DNA of 32,880 nucleotides, taken from the NCBI GenBank assembly GCA_031273455.1, contig JAISRZ010000111.1:1-32880 (forward strand). Direction: 5' to 3'. The notes under the pieces were generated by a model. The model was not told the origin of the DNA, ran no database searches, and worked only from the letters and a program-made list of their open reading frames with translations. Position 1 is the stretch's first letter. The number at the start of each line of letters is the position of its first letter. This DNA is from Deltaproteobacteria bacterium. Its GTDB lineage: Bacteria; Desulfobacterota; Desulfarculia; Adiutricales; Adiutricaceae. Below are positions 27,301 to 32,880 of the stretch, in pieces. Position numbers and translations under genes: made by a program.

Positions 27301-29729
27301 GGCCAGTTTTCCAAGCGTAAAGGGACGCCAGCCACGGATAAAGAGGCCACCATCGCGGCTAAGGACGATAGGGTCCAAAGAGGGTCGTTTAAACGCGAAA
27401 CCTTAGGATCGTCTTTATAAGCCTCGCCAATAACTAAGTTATGGGCGTTAGCGGCCACTAAGGGGGGAAAGTTAGAATCAGGCTGTTGTATAGCCTGATC
27501 AAAAGCCGCCGCGAACTCTTTCCGGGTGGTGATTACCCGATCCAAATAGGTTAAGGGCCACCGGGGCTGGCTAAAGTCGTGAGGCGTTAGCCAAGGAATC
27601 GCGTCGAATTTATCGAAGAAGGGGCGCTCCCGGGCCGCGCGGAAAGCGTCTTGAAAAATTAAAGCATCAGTAATGGCGGCGCCCATTAATAAGCCTAAAA
27701 GATCCCCGGTCACGACCGCGGTGGGGTTTAGCCCCAAATAGATCCATAAAGCCGCTTGGGCCACCCCGAACGCGGTTCCCTCGTAATAAGGGCTAAGACC
27801 CGGTATCGCCGCGCCGTCTGGAATAAGCTCTGGCTGGAGGGGAAATAAATCTAAGCCCATTAGCGCGTTAAAAGGGGCTATATTGGACTTTTCCACCGCC
27901 TCTAGAAAGACTGGAAAGGTTAAGGCTAATTCCCGTCCCCGACCGGGTTTGGACTTATAGGGCGAGACGATTAGATTAACGGCGGCTTTTGCGGGGGCGT
28001 TCGAAAAGTAAAAGTCGGAACCTGGCGTTAGATTCTGGCCCGCGGCTAACCCTTCCAAAAAGTTTTTGGCCGAAGGTAAGGCGCAAGCGACATCCCCAAA
28101 AGAACCGGTTAAAACCAGACGTAAAGGATCCGAAGCCTTAAACTCGCTTAACCAAACTCGACTAGTCGTAGCTAAATCCCAGGGGTTAGCCGCGGCGATG
28201 GCTATTTGAGCCAAGGCGGCCATTAAAGACTCTAGGTTGGTAGCGGACAAGGGAATAAGATATTGGTCAATGGTTCCAACGGGTTTGGGCTCGGGGCCTT
28301 CCTCTAAAACGCAATGGTAATTGGCCCCGCCAAACCCAAAGGAGGAAACCGCCGCCCGCCGAGGAATATCGCGGTTGGCTAACCAGGGCCGGGCGATGGG
28401 GTTAAGATAGATCGGCGGATCTTCCCAGACCTTATGCGGCGGCAGGGCTTTATTGGGCGTAGTGGCCTTAATGGTGGGCGGTAAAACCTTATGGTACAAA
28501 GACAAAATGGCTTTAATCAGCCCGGCCGCCCCGGCCGCGGCTTTGGCGTGGCCTATTTGGGATTTAATGGAGCCTAAAGCCCGGTGGATATGGATATCGT
28601 CCTTATTGTCGGCGTCGTTAAAGAGTTCGGTTAAAGCCTTAATCTCCGCCGCGTCGCCCGCTTTGGTGCCGGTGCCGTGGCCTTCCACCAGCTCCACGGA
28701 GTGGGGGGAAAACCCGGCGGCCGCGTAAGCCTCTTTCATGGCCCTTAACTGACCGTCAGCGCTCGGGGCGAAGATGGAAGTCCCCCGACCGTCGCTGGAG
28801 CCGCCCACGGAGCGGATGATGGCGTAAATCCGGTCGTTATCCTCCAGAGCCTCGGGTAGCCTTTTTAAGACCAAGGCCCCTAAACCCTCGCCCAAGATGG
28901 TGCCATCGGCGTTCTCGGCGTAAGGCCGGACCTCTTCGGAGGGGGAGAGGGCTGGGGTTTTGCAAAAGCAAGTGAACATAAAGGGGTCAGTGAAGGTGTC
29001 CATGCCGCCGGTTAAGACCAAGTCAGCTCGACCGGAATTGAGCTCCAAAAGGGCTTGACCCACGGCGGCTAAAGAAGAGGCGCAGGCCGCGTCCACGACC
29101 ATGTTGGCCCCGCCCAAGTTTAAGCGGTTGGCGATCCGCCCACTAACCACATTGCCCAATAACCCCGGAAAAGAGCTTTCCGTCCAGGGAGCGAACTCTT
29201 CGCCGTAATAACCCAAAACCTCTTCAATTAAAGCCGCGTTGGCCCCAGCTCTTCGCAAGGCCCTTTTAACTTGCGGAAAAGCCGTCCGGGCGCTCATGTG
29301 GCCCAACATCTTTAGGCCCCCGGTCACGCCTAAGATGACCGCCGTCCTTTGATGATCGGCTTGGTCGGCTGGATACCCCGCGTCCGTTAAGGCGGCGTCA
29401 GCCACGATTAAGCCCAATAACTGGGTGCTGTCGATGGACTCCAAATCTTTCGGGGCCACGCCAAACTTTAAAGGGTCAAAGGGGGTTGGGGAAAGAAAAG
29501 CCCCTTTCCGACAATACATCCGGTCTTGGGCCCGGGGGTCGGGATCGAAGTAGTCCAAAGGATTAAAACGGTCCGGGGGAATCTCCGTAATGGCGTTCTG
29601 GCCCTCTAAAATCATGGACCAGAAACCGGCGAGGCCCGGTTGGCCCGGGAAAAGGGCCCCGAGGCCGATCACGGCCACGGCCTGGTTAAGGTCCTTAGAA
29701 TTGGGTCTATGCTTTAACTTGTGGCTCAT
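24342..29729 (-). CDS. PfaA-like synthase subunit: KS-AT(degenerate)-ACP3-KR
   Basis: The 1795-residue protein is the first subunit of a Pfa-type synthase. Domains: KS (about 15-475) with C216 (VDAACASS), H351 (EGHGTGT) and H394 (SIKSQIGHAK); an AT-like region (about 590-810) whose nucleophile elbow reads GDLLG (675-679), with Leu in place of the Ser, so it should be inactive; three ACPs with LGLDSIK and phosphopantetheine serines S989, S1086 and S1189; and a PfaA-type KR (about 1280-1790) with TGGGRGVTA (1515-1523), catalytic Ser near 1687, Y1700 and N1704. It lacks the dehydratase found at the end of some PfaA proteins. The linker 855-880 holds a short NQALP repeat. The start follows AGGA. 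Three ACPs in a row should raise flux, and the AT is presumably supplied by the second subunit. Confidence 0.9.
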   Translation of the reverse strand: MSHKLKHRPNSKDLNQAVAVIGLGALFPGQPGLAGFWSMILEGQNAITEIPPDRFNPLDYFDPDPRAQDRMYCRKGAFLSPTPFDPLKFGVAPKDLESIDSTQLLGLIVADAALTDAGYPADQADHQRTAVILGVTGGLKMLGHMSARTAFPQVKRALRRAGANAALIEEVLGYYGEEFAPWTESSFPGLLGNVVSGRIANRLNLGGANMVVDAACASSLAAVGQALLELNSGRADLVLTGGMDTFTDPFMFTCFCKTPALSPSEEVRPYAENADGTILGEGLGALVLKRLPEALEDNDRIYAIIRSVGGSSDGRGTSIFAPSADGQLRAMKEAYAAAGFSPHSVELVEGHGTGTKAGDAAEIKALTELFNDADNKDDIHIHRALGSIKSQIGHAKAAAGAAGLIKAILSLYHKVLPPTIKATTPNKALPPHKVWEDPPIYLNPIARPWLANRDIPRRAAVSSFGFGGANYHCVLEEGPEPKPVGTIDQYLIPLSATNLESLMAALAQIAIAAANPWDLATTSRVWLSEFKASDPLRLVLTGSFGDVACALPSAKNFLEGLAAGQNLTPGSDFYFSNAPAKAAVNLIVSPYKSKPGRGRELALTFPVFLEAVEKSNIAPFNALMGLDLFPLQPELIPDGAAIPGLSPYYEGTAFGVAQAALWIYLGLNPTAVVTGDLLGLLMGAAITDALIFQDAFRAARERPFFDKFDAIPWLTPHDFSQPRWPLTYLDRVITTRKEFAAAFDQAIQQPDSNFPPLVAANAHNLVIGEAYKDDPKVSRLNDPLWTLSSLAAMVASLSVAGVPLRLENWPNIKTPPPVPNGYFVNLNGGHHFEAIKKPALKPKTALMAPLGNDSLTPDNPVLPVNQALPDNQALPVNAALNDLVAIQSQTLAALKELTLEIKKLTATGAPFNPPSGPAIGANLAANLGPETIAQSPAGPPAAPASSDGPSSNDGDVWPVIIDILARETGYPADSLTSSLDLEEDLGLDSIKRVELLALLAERFPALTPIEAQPRTLGDLAALCQGPIAQPLAASPTASLSEIAPSPNLAALNPTALVQTTLAQETGYPVDSLTPDLDLESDLGLDSIKRVEILATLADKLPGLDPASLSGAVTLGDLITELTKLPKAPAPKPAPVSLETQAPGLDQEPGLNPIATTGPDVLAIIAQETGYPVDLLEPKMDLEGDLGLDSIKKVEILSTLAENGPDLTPLEQGTLASAQTLGDWLDFFAAKFPSKPQVASPAKGSPKVTAPTDVTLAVKDSPLTAKSPTVKGNGKGNGHDHGQGLVNGRAILDAALNQSQLAWPSLFQVEPEILTPEPGPSPWPPGGLVRLVGSDRLSQTIETQLKKRGYKVERRPWSHDFAPWENSPADILFLVWPGPDRRAELITQALKALKASGPSLKAIAGLSFLGGTFGFPRPTFGLSHGNSISGALVGLLKCAAREWPEVFTRVLDLPLAIYEIPRSAWVTAILDHVAAPGPVELGLAALDRLTGLTLKPYSPAESPDPLLNPGDTVVVTGGGRGVTAAVVKEMAILYKPRLVILGRTPLGPPEPEWLAKLTTDKEIKAALHEAHKGGLTPKELGERTRLILSTRELKRNLAALEATGSTVEYIAGDFTQPQVLEEAARKTRARFGPIRGFIHGAGVLADHPILGKSHEDFARVYTTKTQIAASFLEAFQPEPLKLVVFFSSSTARFGRQGQSDYAAGNEVLNKTAWELSTLHPKARILAVNWGPWAGGMVSETLAGQFNAQGVGLIGLQEGAKTFVRLIRSPVGDPAEVVVLGQGTNLSALTAYARGTQ
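25970..26840 (-). repeat. Three tandem acyl-carrier-protein segments
   Basis: The three ACP-coding segments of the PfaA-like gene are near-duplicates. Each begins with an ETGYP motif, has the LDLE(x)DLGLDSIK(R/K)VE core, and is separated from the next by a proline/alanine linker. The third differs most (KKVEILSTLAENG). They offer sites for slippage or recombination that could change the number of carriers. Confidence 0.85.
27102..27155. repeat. 18-base minisatellite, three units, in the PfaA-like linker
   Basis: Three head-to-tail 18-base units of the type AACTGGTAGGGCCTGGTT encode a hexapeptide repeat (LPDNQA/LPVNQA) in the linker between the degenerate AT and the first ACP. The third unit is the most diverged. 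The period is a multiple of three, so copy changes keep the frame. Confidence 0.8.
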
Positions 29730-29940
29730 GCTGATCCTGGGAGTTAAATATGAGGCGAAAGGCGCTTAAAAGGTCCAAAAACCCCAAGGTAGGTTAAGCT
29801 AAAGGCCTTTAAATGGCCCGAAGCCCCTATAGGTCAGTTAGGCGAAAAAAGCCCCCCTAGGGCGAGAAAACCTATCAAAGCCGCGTCCGGCCTATGGGGC
29901 CGGCGGATTAACCGGCCTCCCCAAAGGTCGGGGCCGGGAT
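29730..29940 (-). promoter_or_regulatory. Predicted 5' leader of the lipid-synthase operon with hairpins
   Basis: If transcription starts near 29934, the leader is about 205 bases. It contains two GC-rich inverted repeats close to its 5' end: CCGGCC/GGCCGG at 29887-29903, and CCGG...CCCC paired with GGGG...CCGG at 29912-29937. The rest of the leader down to the start codon has no ORF of note. I know of no riboswitch class that it fits. Confidence 0.35.
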
Positions 29941-29969
29941 ATTAAAGACAATTGGTTATTTTGACACAA
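29941..29969 (-). promoter_or_regulatory. Promoter of the lipid-synthase operon
   Basis: On the minus strand TTGTGT (29964-29969) and TTTAAT (29941-29946) lie 17 bases apart, each one or two mismatches from the sigma70 boxes. It is the best pair in the upstream region and precedes the six-gene unit. Confidence 0.5.
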
Positions 29970-29998
29970 AACCCGGGAATTATCAATGAAAACCCGGG
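29968..29998. promoter_or_regulatory. Two AAAACCCGGG repeats 21 bases apart: possible operator
   Basis: AAAACCCGGG occurs at 29968-29977 and again at 29989-29998, exactly two helical turns apart, touching the -35 box of the predicted lipid-operon promoter. Equal facing on the helix is what a dimeric regulator or two co-operating copies would need. CCCGGG is itself a palindrome. No regulator gene is adjacent. Confidence 0.4.
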
Positions 29999-30002
29999 CG
30001 TT

Positions 30003-30131
30003 CCAGCGGTTTTAAATTTGTGATAAGAGACCACCCATTCCCAGAGGCTCTCACCCCAACCCAGGGCTCCCAGAGTCTCCCACCCCAACCTCAGGGTTCC
30101 CAGTCACCCAGAGGCTTTTCAGAAAATTGAG
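30003..30131. repeat. Long direct repeat, copy 1 (with internal duplication)
   Basis: This 129-base element runs from CCAGCGGTTTTAAATTTG to CAGAAAATTGAG and matches 32288-32386 in the same direction, with a handful of substitutions. Copy 1 is 30 bases longer because the block GAGGCTCTCACCCCAACCCA and what follows it is imperfectly repeated in tandem. It lies just upstream of the lipid-operon promoter and marks the left edge of the AT-rich island. Confidence 0.9.
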
Positions 30132-30384
30132 GTGTTAAATACATCTAGAAACAACTTGATTTGTTATAAATATTGATTTAAAACTATTTTATAATGTTAT
30201 AATATTTTTATATTATATATTAATATATAGCAATATAATATTAATAGTAATTTTGTTCATAAAAATTTTATGGCTAAAATAACTAGATGAGATAACTAAA
30301 ATATATAACTAGGTGTGAAATATGGCGGTAACCCTGACAATATCGACTAAAATCTGAATGAGGTAATATTTAATTATTAAAGGA
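30132..30384. other. Very AT-rich stretch with no recognisable gene
   Basis: About 250 bases of strongly AT-rich DNA inside the left repeat, with runs such as TATTATATATTAATATATAG near 30210-30230. Stops are frequent in all frames. It may be the worn-out end of the broken third gene, or simple spacer. Confidence 0.4.
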
Positions 30385-31000
30385 TTGAGGTCTAATATAT
30401 CGTTCTATATCTTAGCTAAATCAACAAAAAAGTATTGATAATTTAATAATAAATATATTTAAACATTCTTTACTAAACCTGATAATTAATTTATGGATTG
30501 TATTTTATAAATAATATTCAACTTGTATGCTATATATGTTATCAAGCAGCGCTACATAGTCAGAATTCAAATGTGAGTCTTGAGGTAGATAAAAACGATT
30601 TGTAACCCGCTACGTTTTTACGGCGCGGGAATGATTATTAATTTTTGATTATTAATTTTTACGCTATCAATTTTAAGATCATATAATAACTTTTCATAAG
30701 CACTAAACTATACAATAGGTGAAATATTTATTTTTGGAGCGATATAACGTTTGTTATTTATGTCTATATCACATGAATTACTTAAAATAATACCTGATAT
30801 TTCTTTTTTATTCGCTGAAAAGAAATCAATAAATTCAAAAAATGTCATCCCATCGCCCTGTAACAAGCAATTAATATCATATTTTTCACTGTAATAATTA
30901 TTATTTGGATATGATTGAATAGTTTTTAAGACAGTTGCCAGCGCATTTTTTCAGTTAAATATTTTGGTAAAATTGTCAATAAATCATTATTAATGTTCAT
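30385..31000 (-). pseudogene. Broken third gene of the TIGR04255 operon
   Basis: An ATG at 30998-31000, with GGAG seven bases before it, opens MNINNDLLTILPKYLTEK and then hits a stop. If one T is added to the run of six T at 30946-30951, the frame continues as NALATVLKTIQSYP, QGDGMTFFEFIDFF and GIILSNSCDIDINNKRYIAP, to a TAG at 30708-30710. Past that TAG the same frame still looks coding (SAYEKLLYDLKIDSVKINNQ), then a small GC-rich hairpin intervenes near 30609-30632. The next frame then gives TNRFYLPQDSHLNSDYVALL to a stop at 30505-30507. Further pieces (FIIKLSI, DIERYIRPQS) continue to about 30385. So one protein of about 200 residues is broken by at least three lesions. The SNSCDI and FYLP motifs should allow identification; I do not know a function. 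Confidence 0.6.
30609..30660. repeat. Small GC-rich hairpin and 14-base tandem duplication in the broken gene
   Basis: Around 30609-30632 the AT-rich gene is interrupted by a GC-rich stem (CCCGC paired with GCGGG, with an inner CGT/ACG around AAAA). Directly beside it GATTATTAATTTTT is present twice in tandem (30633-30660). The reading frame is intact on both sides but shifted, as expected if a miniature palindromic element inserted with duplication. Confidence 0.55.
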
Positions 31001-31003
31001 TAA

Positions 31004-31366
31004 CTACTCCATAAATCCATGGTCTAAAAGATCCCATAAATTATCATTGATTGCCTTATCTATTTCAGGATCAGGTGGTACCTGCATAGCAAGTAGTGTT
31101 TGAATAAATTCTTTTAACTTTTGCTCAGCAATGAAAAAAAATAATTCATTTGTTAGCAAGTTATTGAAAGAAAAAGTATCATTTAACTCTATTTTATCTT
31201 GGGGAAAAAAGGTTTTATTATCTGAATGTAAAGTCGTGTTGATAGGTGGAGATAGAGAAGCCGAAAATGTAGACATACTAGAAGAAAGAACAATACCTCC
31301 ATTACATAAAAAGATATTCTCCATATATATATTGTTAGTCAAGCTATTCATCGTATGTTGGCCCAA
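31004..31366 (-). CDS. Hypothetical protein, partner of the TIGR04255-family gene
   Basis: The product of up to 120 residues is not recognised. It has no membrane segment. The N-terminal half is rich in Ser, Asn and Thr. The second half is helical and ends with LLAMQVPPDPEIDKAINDNLWDLLDHGFME, of which the acidic C-terminal helix is the most distinctive part. The TTG at 31366 and the ATGs at 31351 and 31324 are all possible starts, and none has a clear ribosome binding site. It begins 50 bases after the TIGR04255 gene and its stop lies just before the start of the broken third gene, with the end of the gene (GGAG) supplying that gene's ribosome binding site. The three therefore form an operon. 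Its base composition is far more AT-rich than the flanks. Confidence 0.6.
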   Translation of the reverse strand: MGQHTMNSLTNNIYMENIFLCNGGIVLSSSMSTFSASLSPPINTTLHSDNKTFFPQDKIELNDTFSFNNLLTNELFFFIAEQKLKEFIQTLLAMQVPPDPEIDKAINDNLWDLLDHGFME

Positions 31367-31415
31367 ACATATTAATACAGTCTTCTGTTATTATATTAAA
31401 AAAATAACGTTTATT

Positions 31416-32102
31416 CTATTCATGTATATTATAAAGATATGAAGCAATATTATTTATAAATTCAGAATGTTCAATTGATTTTTGTAGACTTTTTATTGTA
31501 TCTATATTAATTAGTAATCCAGTTTTTGTATCCTGGATATTATTATGGTTTAGATAAACTGTAGCGGAAGTTGAAACTTCAATAACATTAAAAAACTCCT
31601 CTGAAGGCGATTCAATACGAATTGATAATTTTTCATCGCTTAATATTTTGTTATTTATATTTATATTTATATTTAACAAGTCAATAGTGTTATTTGAACT
31701 AGGTACATCAGTTAAATTTATATATTTAATTGAATATCGTTTTACTTTTTCAATCAATTTAGTCTTAAACAAAATATTATGTATATCTATTATAATTTTT
31801 TTAAATTCTTTCCAGTAGTTATAGCGAGAAGTCACTGAAATAGCGACATAATGTGGATTGCCTACTATAATATAATTGTCCAATTTTAAAGAAAACGATG
31901 GAATCATTTGCATATTAGGGTTATCTCTCAAGAAATCAAGTGGAATAGGCGGCACAGGAAGCATCGTCATTTTTCCCTCAATACTCGAGCGCAAAATTCC
32001 AGGAAGGAGAGCGGGAACTTGAATATCACCAATATATCTTATTTCAAAGACATTTTCAATTATTGGTGAGTTTTTTAAACTTATAGGTACTTTTTGAGAC
32101 AT
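31416..32102 (-). CDS. TIGR04255 family protein
   Basis: The 228-residue product fits the sporadically distributed TIGR04255 family. It opens with KVPISLKNSPIIENVFEIRY (the N-P-x-E-x-x-F-E-I-R pattern), has the central KRYSIKYINLTDVPSSN matching the family's RYINRI-type strand, and ends with a helix about keeping the C-terminus near LYNIHE. The family length is about 230-270 residues, so it looks complete. The function of the family is unknown. Its patchy occurrence and frequent presence beside small unknown genes in mobile regions suggest a role in host-parasite conflict, which is inference. It leads the three-gene operon of the AT-rich island. Codons are strongly AT-biased, unlike the lipid and Moco genes. 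Confidence 0.75.
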   Translation of the reverse strand: MSQKVPISLKNSPIIENVFEIRYIGDIQVPALLPGILRSSIEGKMTMLPVPPIPLDFLRDNPNMQMIPSFSLKLDNYIIVGNPHYVAISVTSRYNYWKEFKKIIIDIHNILFKTKLIEKVKRYSIKYINLTDVPSSNNTIDLLNINININNKILSDEKLSIRIESPSEEFFNVIEVSTSATVYLNHNNIQDTKTGLLINIDTIKSLQKSIEHSEFINNIASYLYNIHE

Positions 32103-32287
32103 TTACACCATATTTTTGGCCAAATTGTTTTATAAAATATCTGGTGTGTTTTACCGGGCGAATAAACTAAGCCAGGGAAATACGGATGCTTGTAGCTTGC
32201 GACCAAAAGCAAAATTAGAGAGTCGCGCGAAAGCGCCCCCCGCTTTTATTGAAAGTAATTCTATACTACACTATTTTTTATATCAAA

Positions 32288-32386
32288 CCAGCGGTTTTAA
32301 ATTTGCGATAAGAGGCCACCCATTCCCGGAGGCTCTCACCCCAACCCAGGGCTCCCAGTCACATAGAGGCTTTTCAGAAAATTGAG
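32288..32386. repeat. Long direct repeat, copy 2
   Basis: This 99-base copy matches 30003-30131 in the same orientation from CCAGCGGTTTTAAATTTG to CAGAAAATTGAG, lacking the internal 30-base duplication. It marks the right edge of the AT-rich island. On the plus strand it is open in one frame (GHPFPEALTPTQGSQS), so related repeats elsewhere may be annotated as small hypothetical proteins. Confidence 0.9.
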
Positions 32387-32739
32387 CGGTAGACTAATTC
32401 GCGCTTATAAGCGAGCGTAACTAAATGAAGTGGCCAGAAGACAGTGGTCGCCTCATCGTAAAAAACGGTCTTGGTTAGAAACGGTGGAGAAAACGAACCC
32501 TAAATTATCCGCCGCGTTCCCAGTAAGGGCTGGGGTTCCGGTAGAGCTTAGAGGGGTTTTGACGGTGGTTAAAGCCAGGCCCTATTAGGACAGATTTAAA
32601 TCAAGAGATCGGTCTTGGTTCTTAAATAGAGAAAAAGTCCCTATCGCCCCAGCTAAACGAGGCTCAAAAAAAGCCTTATGAGCCGTTACTAAAAAAACAG
32701 GAGTAATTACTTAACAACGCGCTAAAAATTTAACGACAA
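32387..32739. other. Intergenic stretch with no gene seen
   Basis: About 350 bases of ordinary composition between the repeat and the last gene. A 6-base perfect stem, GGCTCA (32661-32666) with TGAGCC (32679-32684), lies about 55 bases beyond the stop of the following gene. It is preceded rather than followed by a T-run on the minus strand, so it is a weak terminator candidate. Nothing else is recognised. Confidence 0.4.
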
Positions 32740-32880
32740 TTAACAGCCAACAATGTGAATGGTTAATTCTTGACGCTTGATTGTTTTCCAAGTTTTTTTC
32801 TTTTCCAAGCTCTTATCTTTGGCCTTGTCAAAAAAGACTAGCCAGCCTTCCTTCACTCCGGCGGAATCCATATATTGGGC
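32740..32880 (-). CDS. 3' end of an AAA-ATPase-like / PD-(D/E)XK nuclease protein (partial)
   Basis: The last 46 codons of a minus-strand gene that enters from beyond the window. The frame is open from the edge to the TAA at 32740-32742. It reads QYMDSAGVKEGWLVFFD, then a lysine-rich segment with KKTWKTIKRQEL, and closes with ITIHIVGC-like residues (LTIHIVGC). This is the characteristic C-terminus of the AAA-ATPase-like proteins that end in a PDDEXK_9 nuclease-like domain, in which the YxDxxGxKEGWLVxFD strand-helix is well conserved. These occur in many copies in host-associated anaerobes. The nuclease core and ATPase lie outside, so integrity cannot be judged. Confidence 0.7.
   Translation of the reverse strand, partial: AQYMDSAGVKEGWLVFFDKAKDKSLEKKKTWKTIKRQELTIHIVGC

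Noticed and set aside
30132..32287. Prophage or integrative element with tRNA attachment site
   Set aside because: No integrase, no phage structural genes and no tRNA gene was found; the flanking repeat does not look like a tRNA end.
32116..32385. 89-codon plus-strand frame ending in the long repeat
   Set aside because: Its end is the repeat itself, its start runs through the promoter region of the TIGR04255 gene, and no family is recognised.
30003..32386. CRISPR array
   Set aside because: Only two long copies over 2 kb apart with a gene-bearing interval; no short regular repeat-spacer pattern and no cas genes.

Overview
The window looks like the chromosome of an anaerobic, probably host-associated bacterium, most plausibly a deltaproteobacterium in the broad sense (Desulfobacterota/Myxococcota-like). 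This is inference. It rests on a Pfa-type lipid synthase, a molybdenum-cofactor (Moco) and Tat gene set typical of molybdoenzyme-using anaerobes, and pieces of PD-(D/E)XK nuclease families that multiply in gut-associated genomes. The core is moderately GC-rich with tightly packed genes. One block (about 30.1-32.3 kb) is strikingly AT-rich and looks acquired.

Layout. 0-1 kb is a graveyard of gene remnants: a decayed minus-strand gene at about 85-312, the C-terminal part of an Rpn-type nuclease at 316-672, and a possible remnant at 749-944. At 1.0-3.1 kb, behind a near-consensus promoter, lies a gene whose product joins a DruA-like (DUF4338) domain to an IS701-type DDE transposase. 3.2-4.7 kb is a 5'-nucleotidase-family phosphoesterase on the minus strand. 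From 5.0 to 12.2 kb is a Moco block: a MoeA-like molybdopterin-binding protein and MogA on plus; a 1175-residue repeat protein with an Asp/Glu tract on minus; then a minus-strand set reading moaC, moaA, MOSC protein and terminator. From 12.6 to 14.4 kb are a tiny membrane protein, an antitoxin-like protein and an AAA ATPase of the defence/OLD-like type, all minus.

From 29.7 down to 14.8 kb runs a six-gene minus-strand operon with overlapping or nearly touching genes: PfaA-like (KS, degenerate AT, three ACPs, KR), PfaC-like (KS, CLF, AT and two FabA-type dehydratase units), a degenerate uracil-DNA-glycosylase-like 4-Cys protein, a class I glutamine amidotransferase (C26), TatC with a long acidic/proline tail, and MobA. 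The two large proteins should together build a long acyl chain on the three ACPs. AT activity would be supplied by the second subunit, because the AT-like region of the first has lost its serine. No enoyl reductase (PfaD) or phosphopantetheinyl transferase is in the window, so either they lie elsewhere or the product is less reduced than a standard PUFA.

Upstream of this operon is an AT-rich island of about 2.2 kb bracketed by two direct copies of a roughly 100-130 bp repeat. It holds a three-gene minus-strand operon: a TIGR04255-family protein, a 120-residue unknown, and a third gene broken by several lesions. The window ends in the 3' end of a minus-strand AAA-ATPase-like/PD-(D/E)XK protein.
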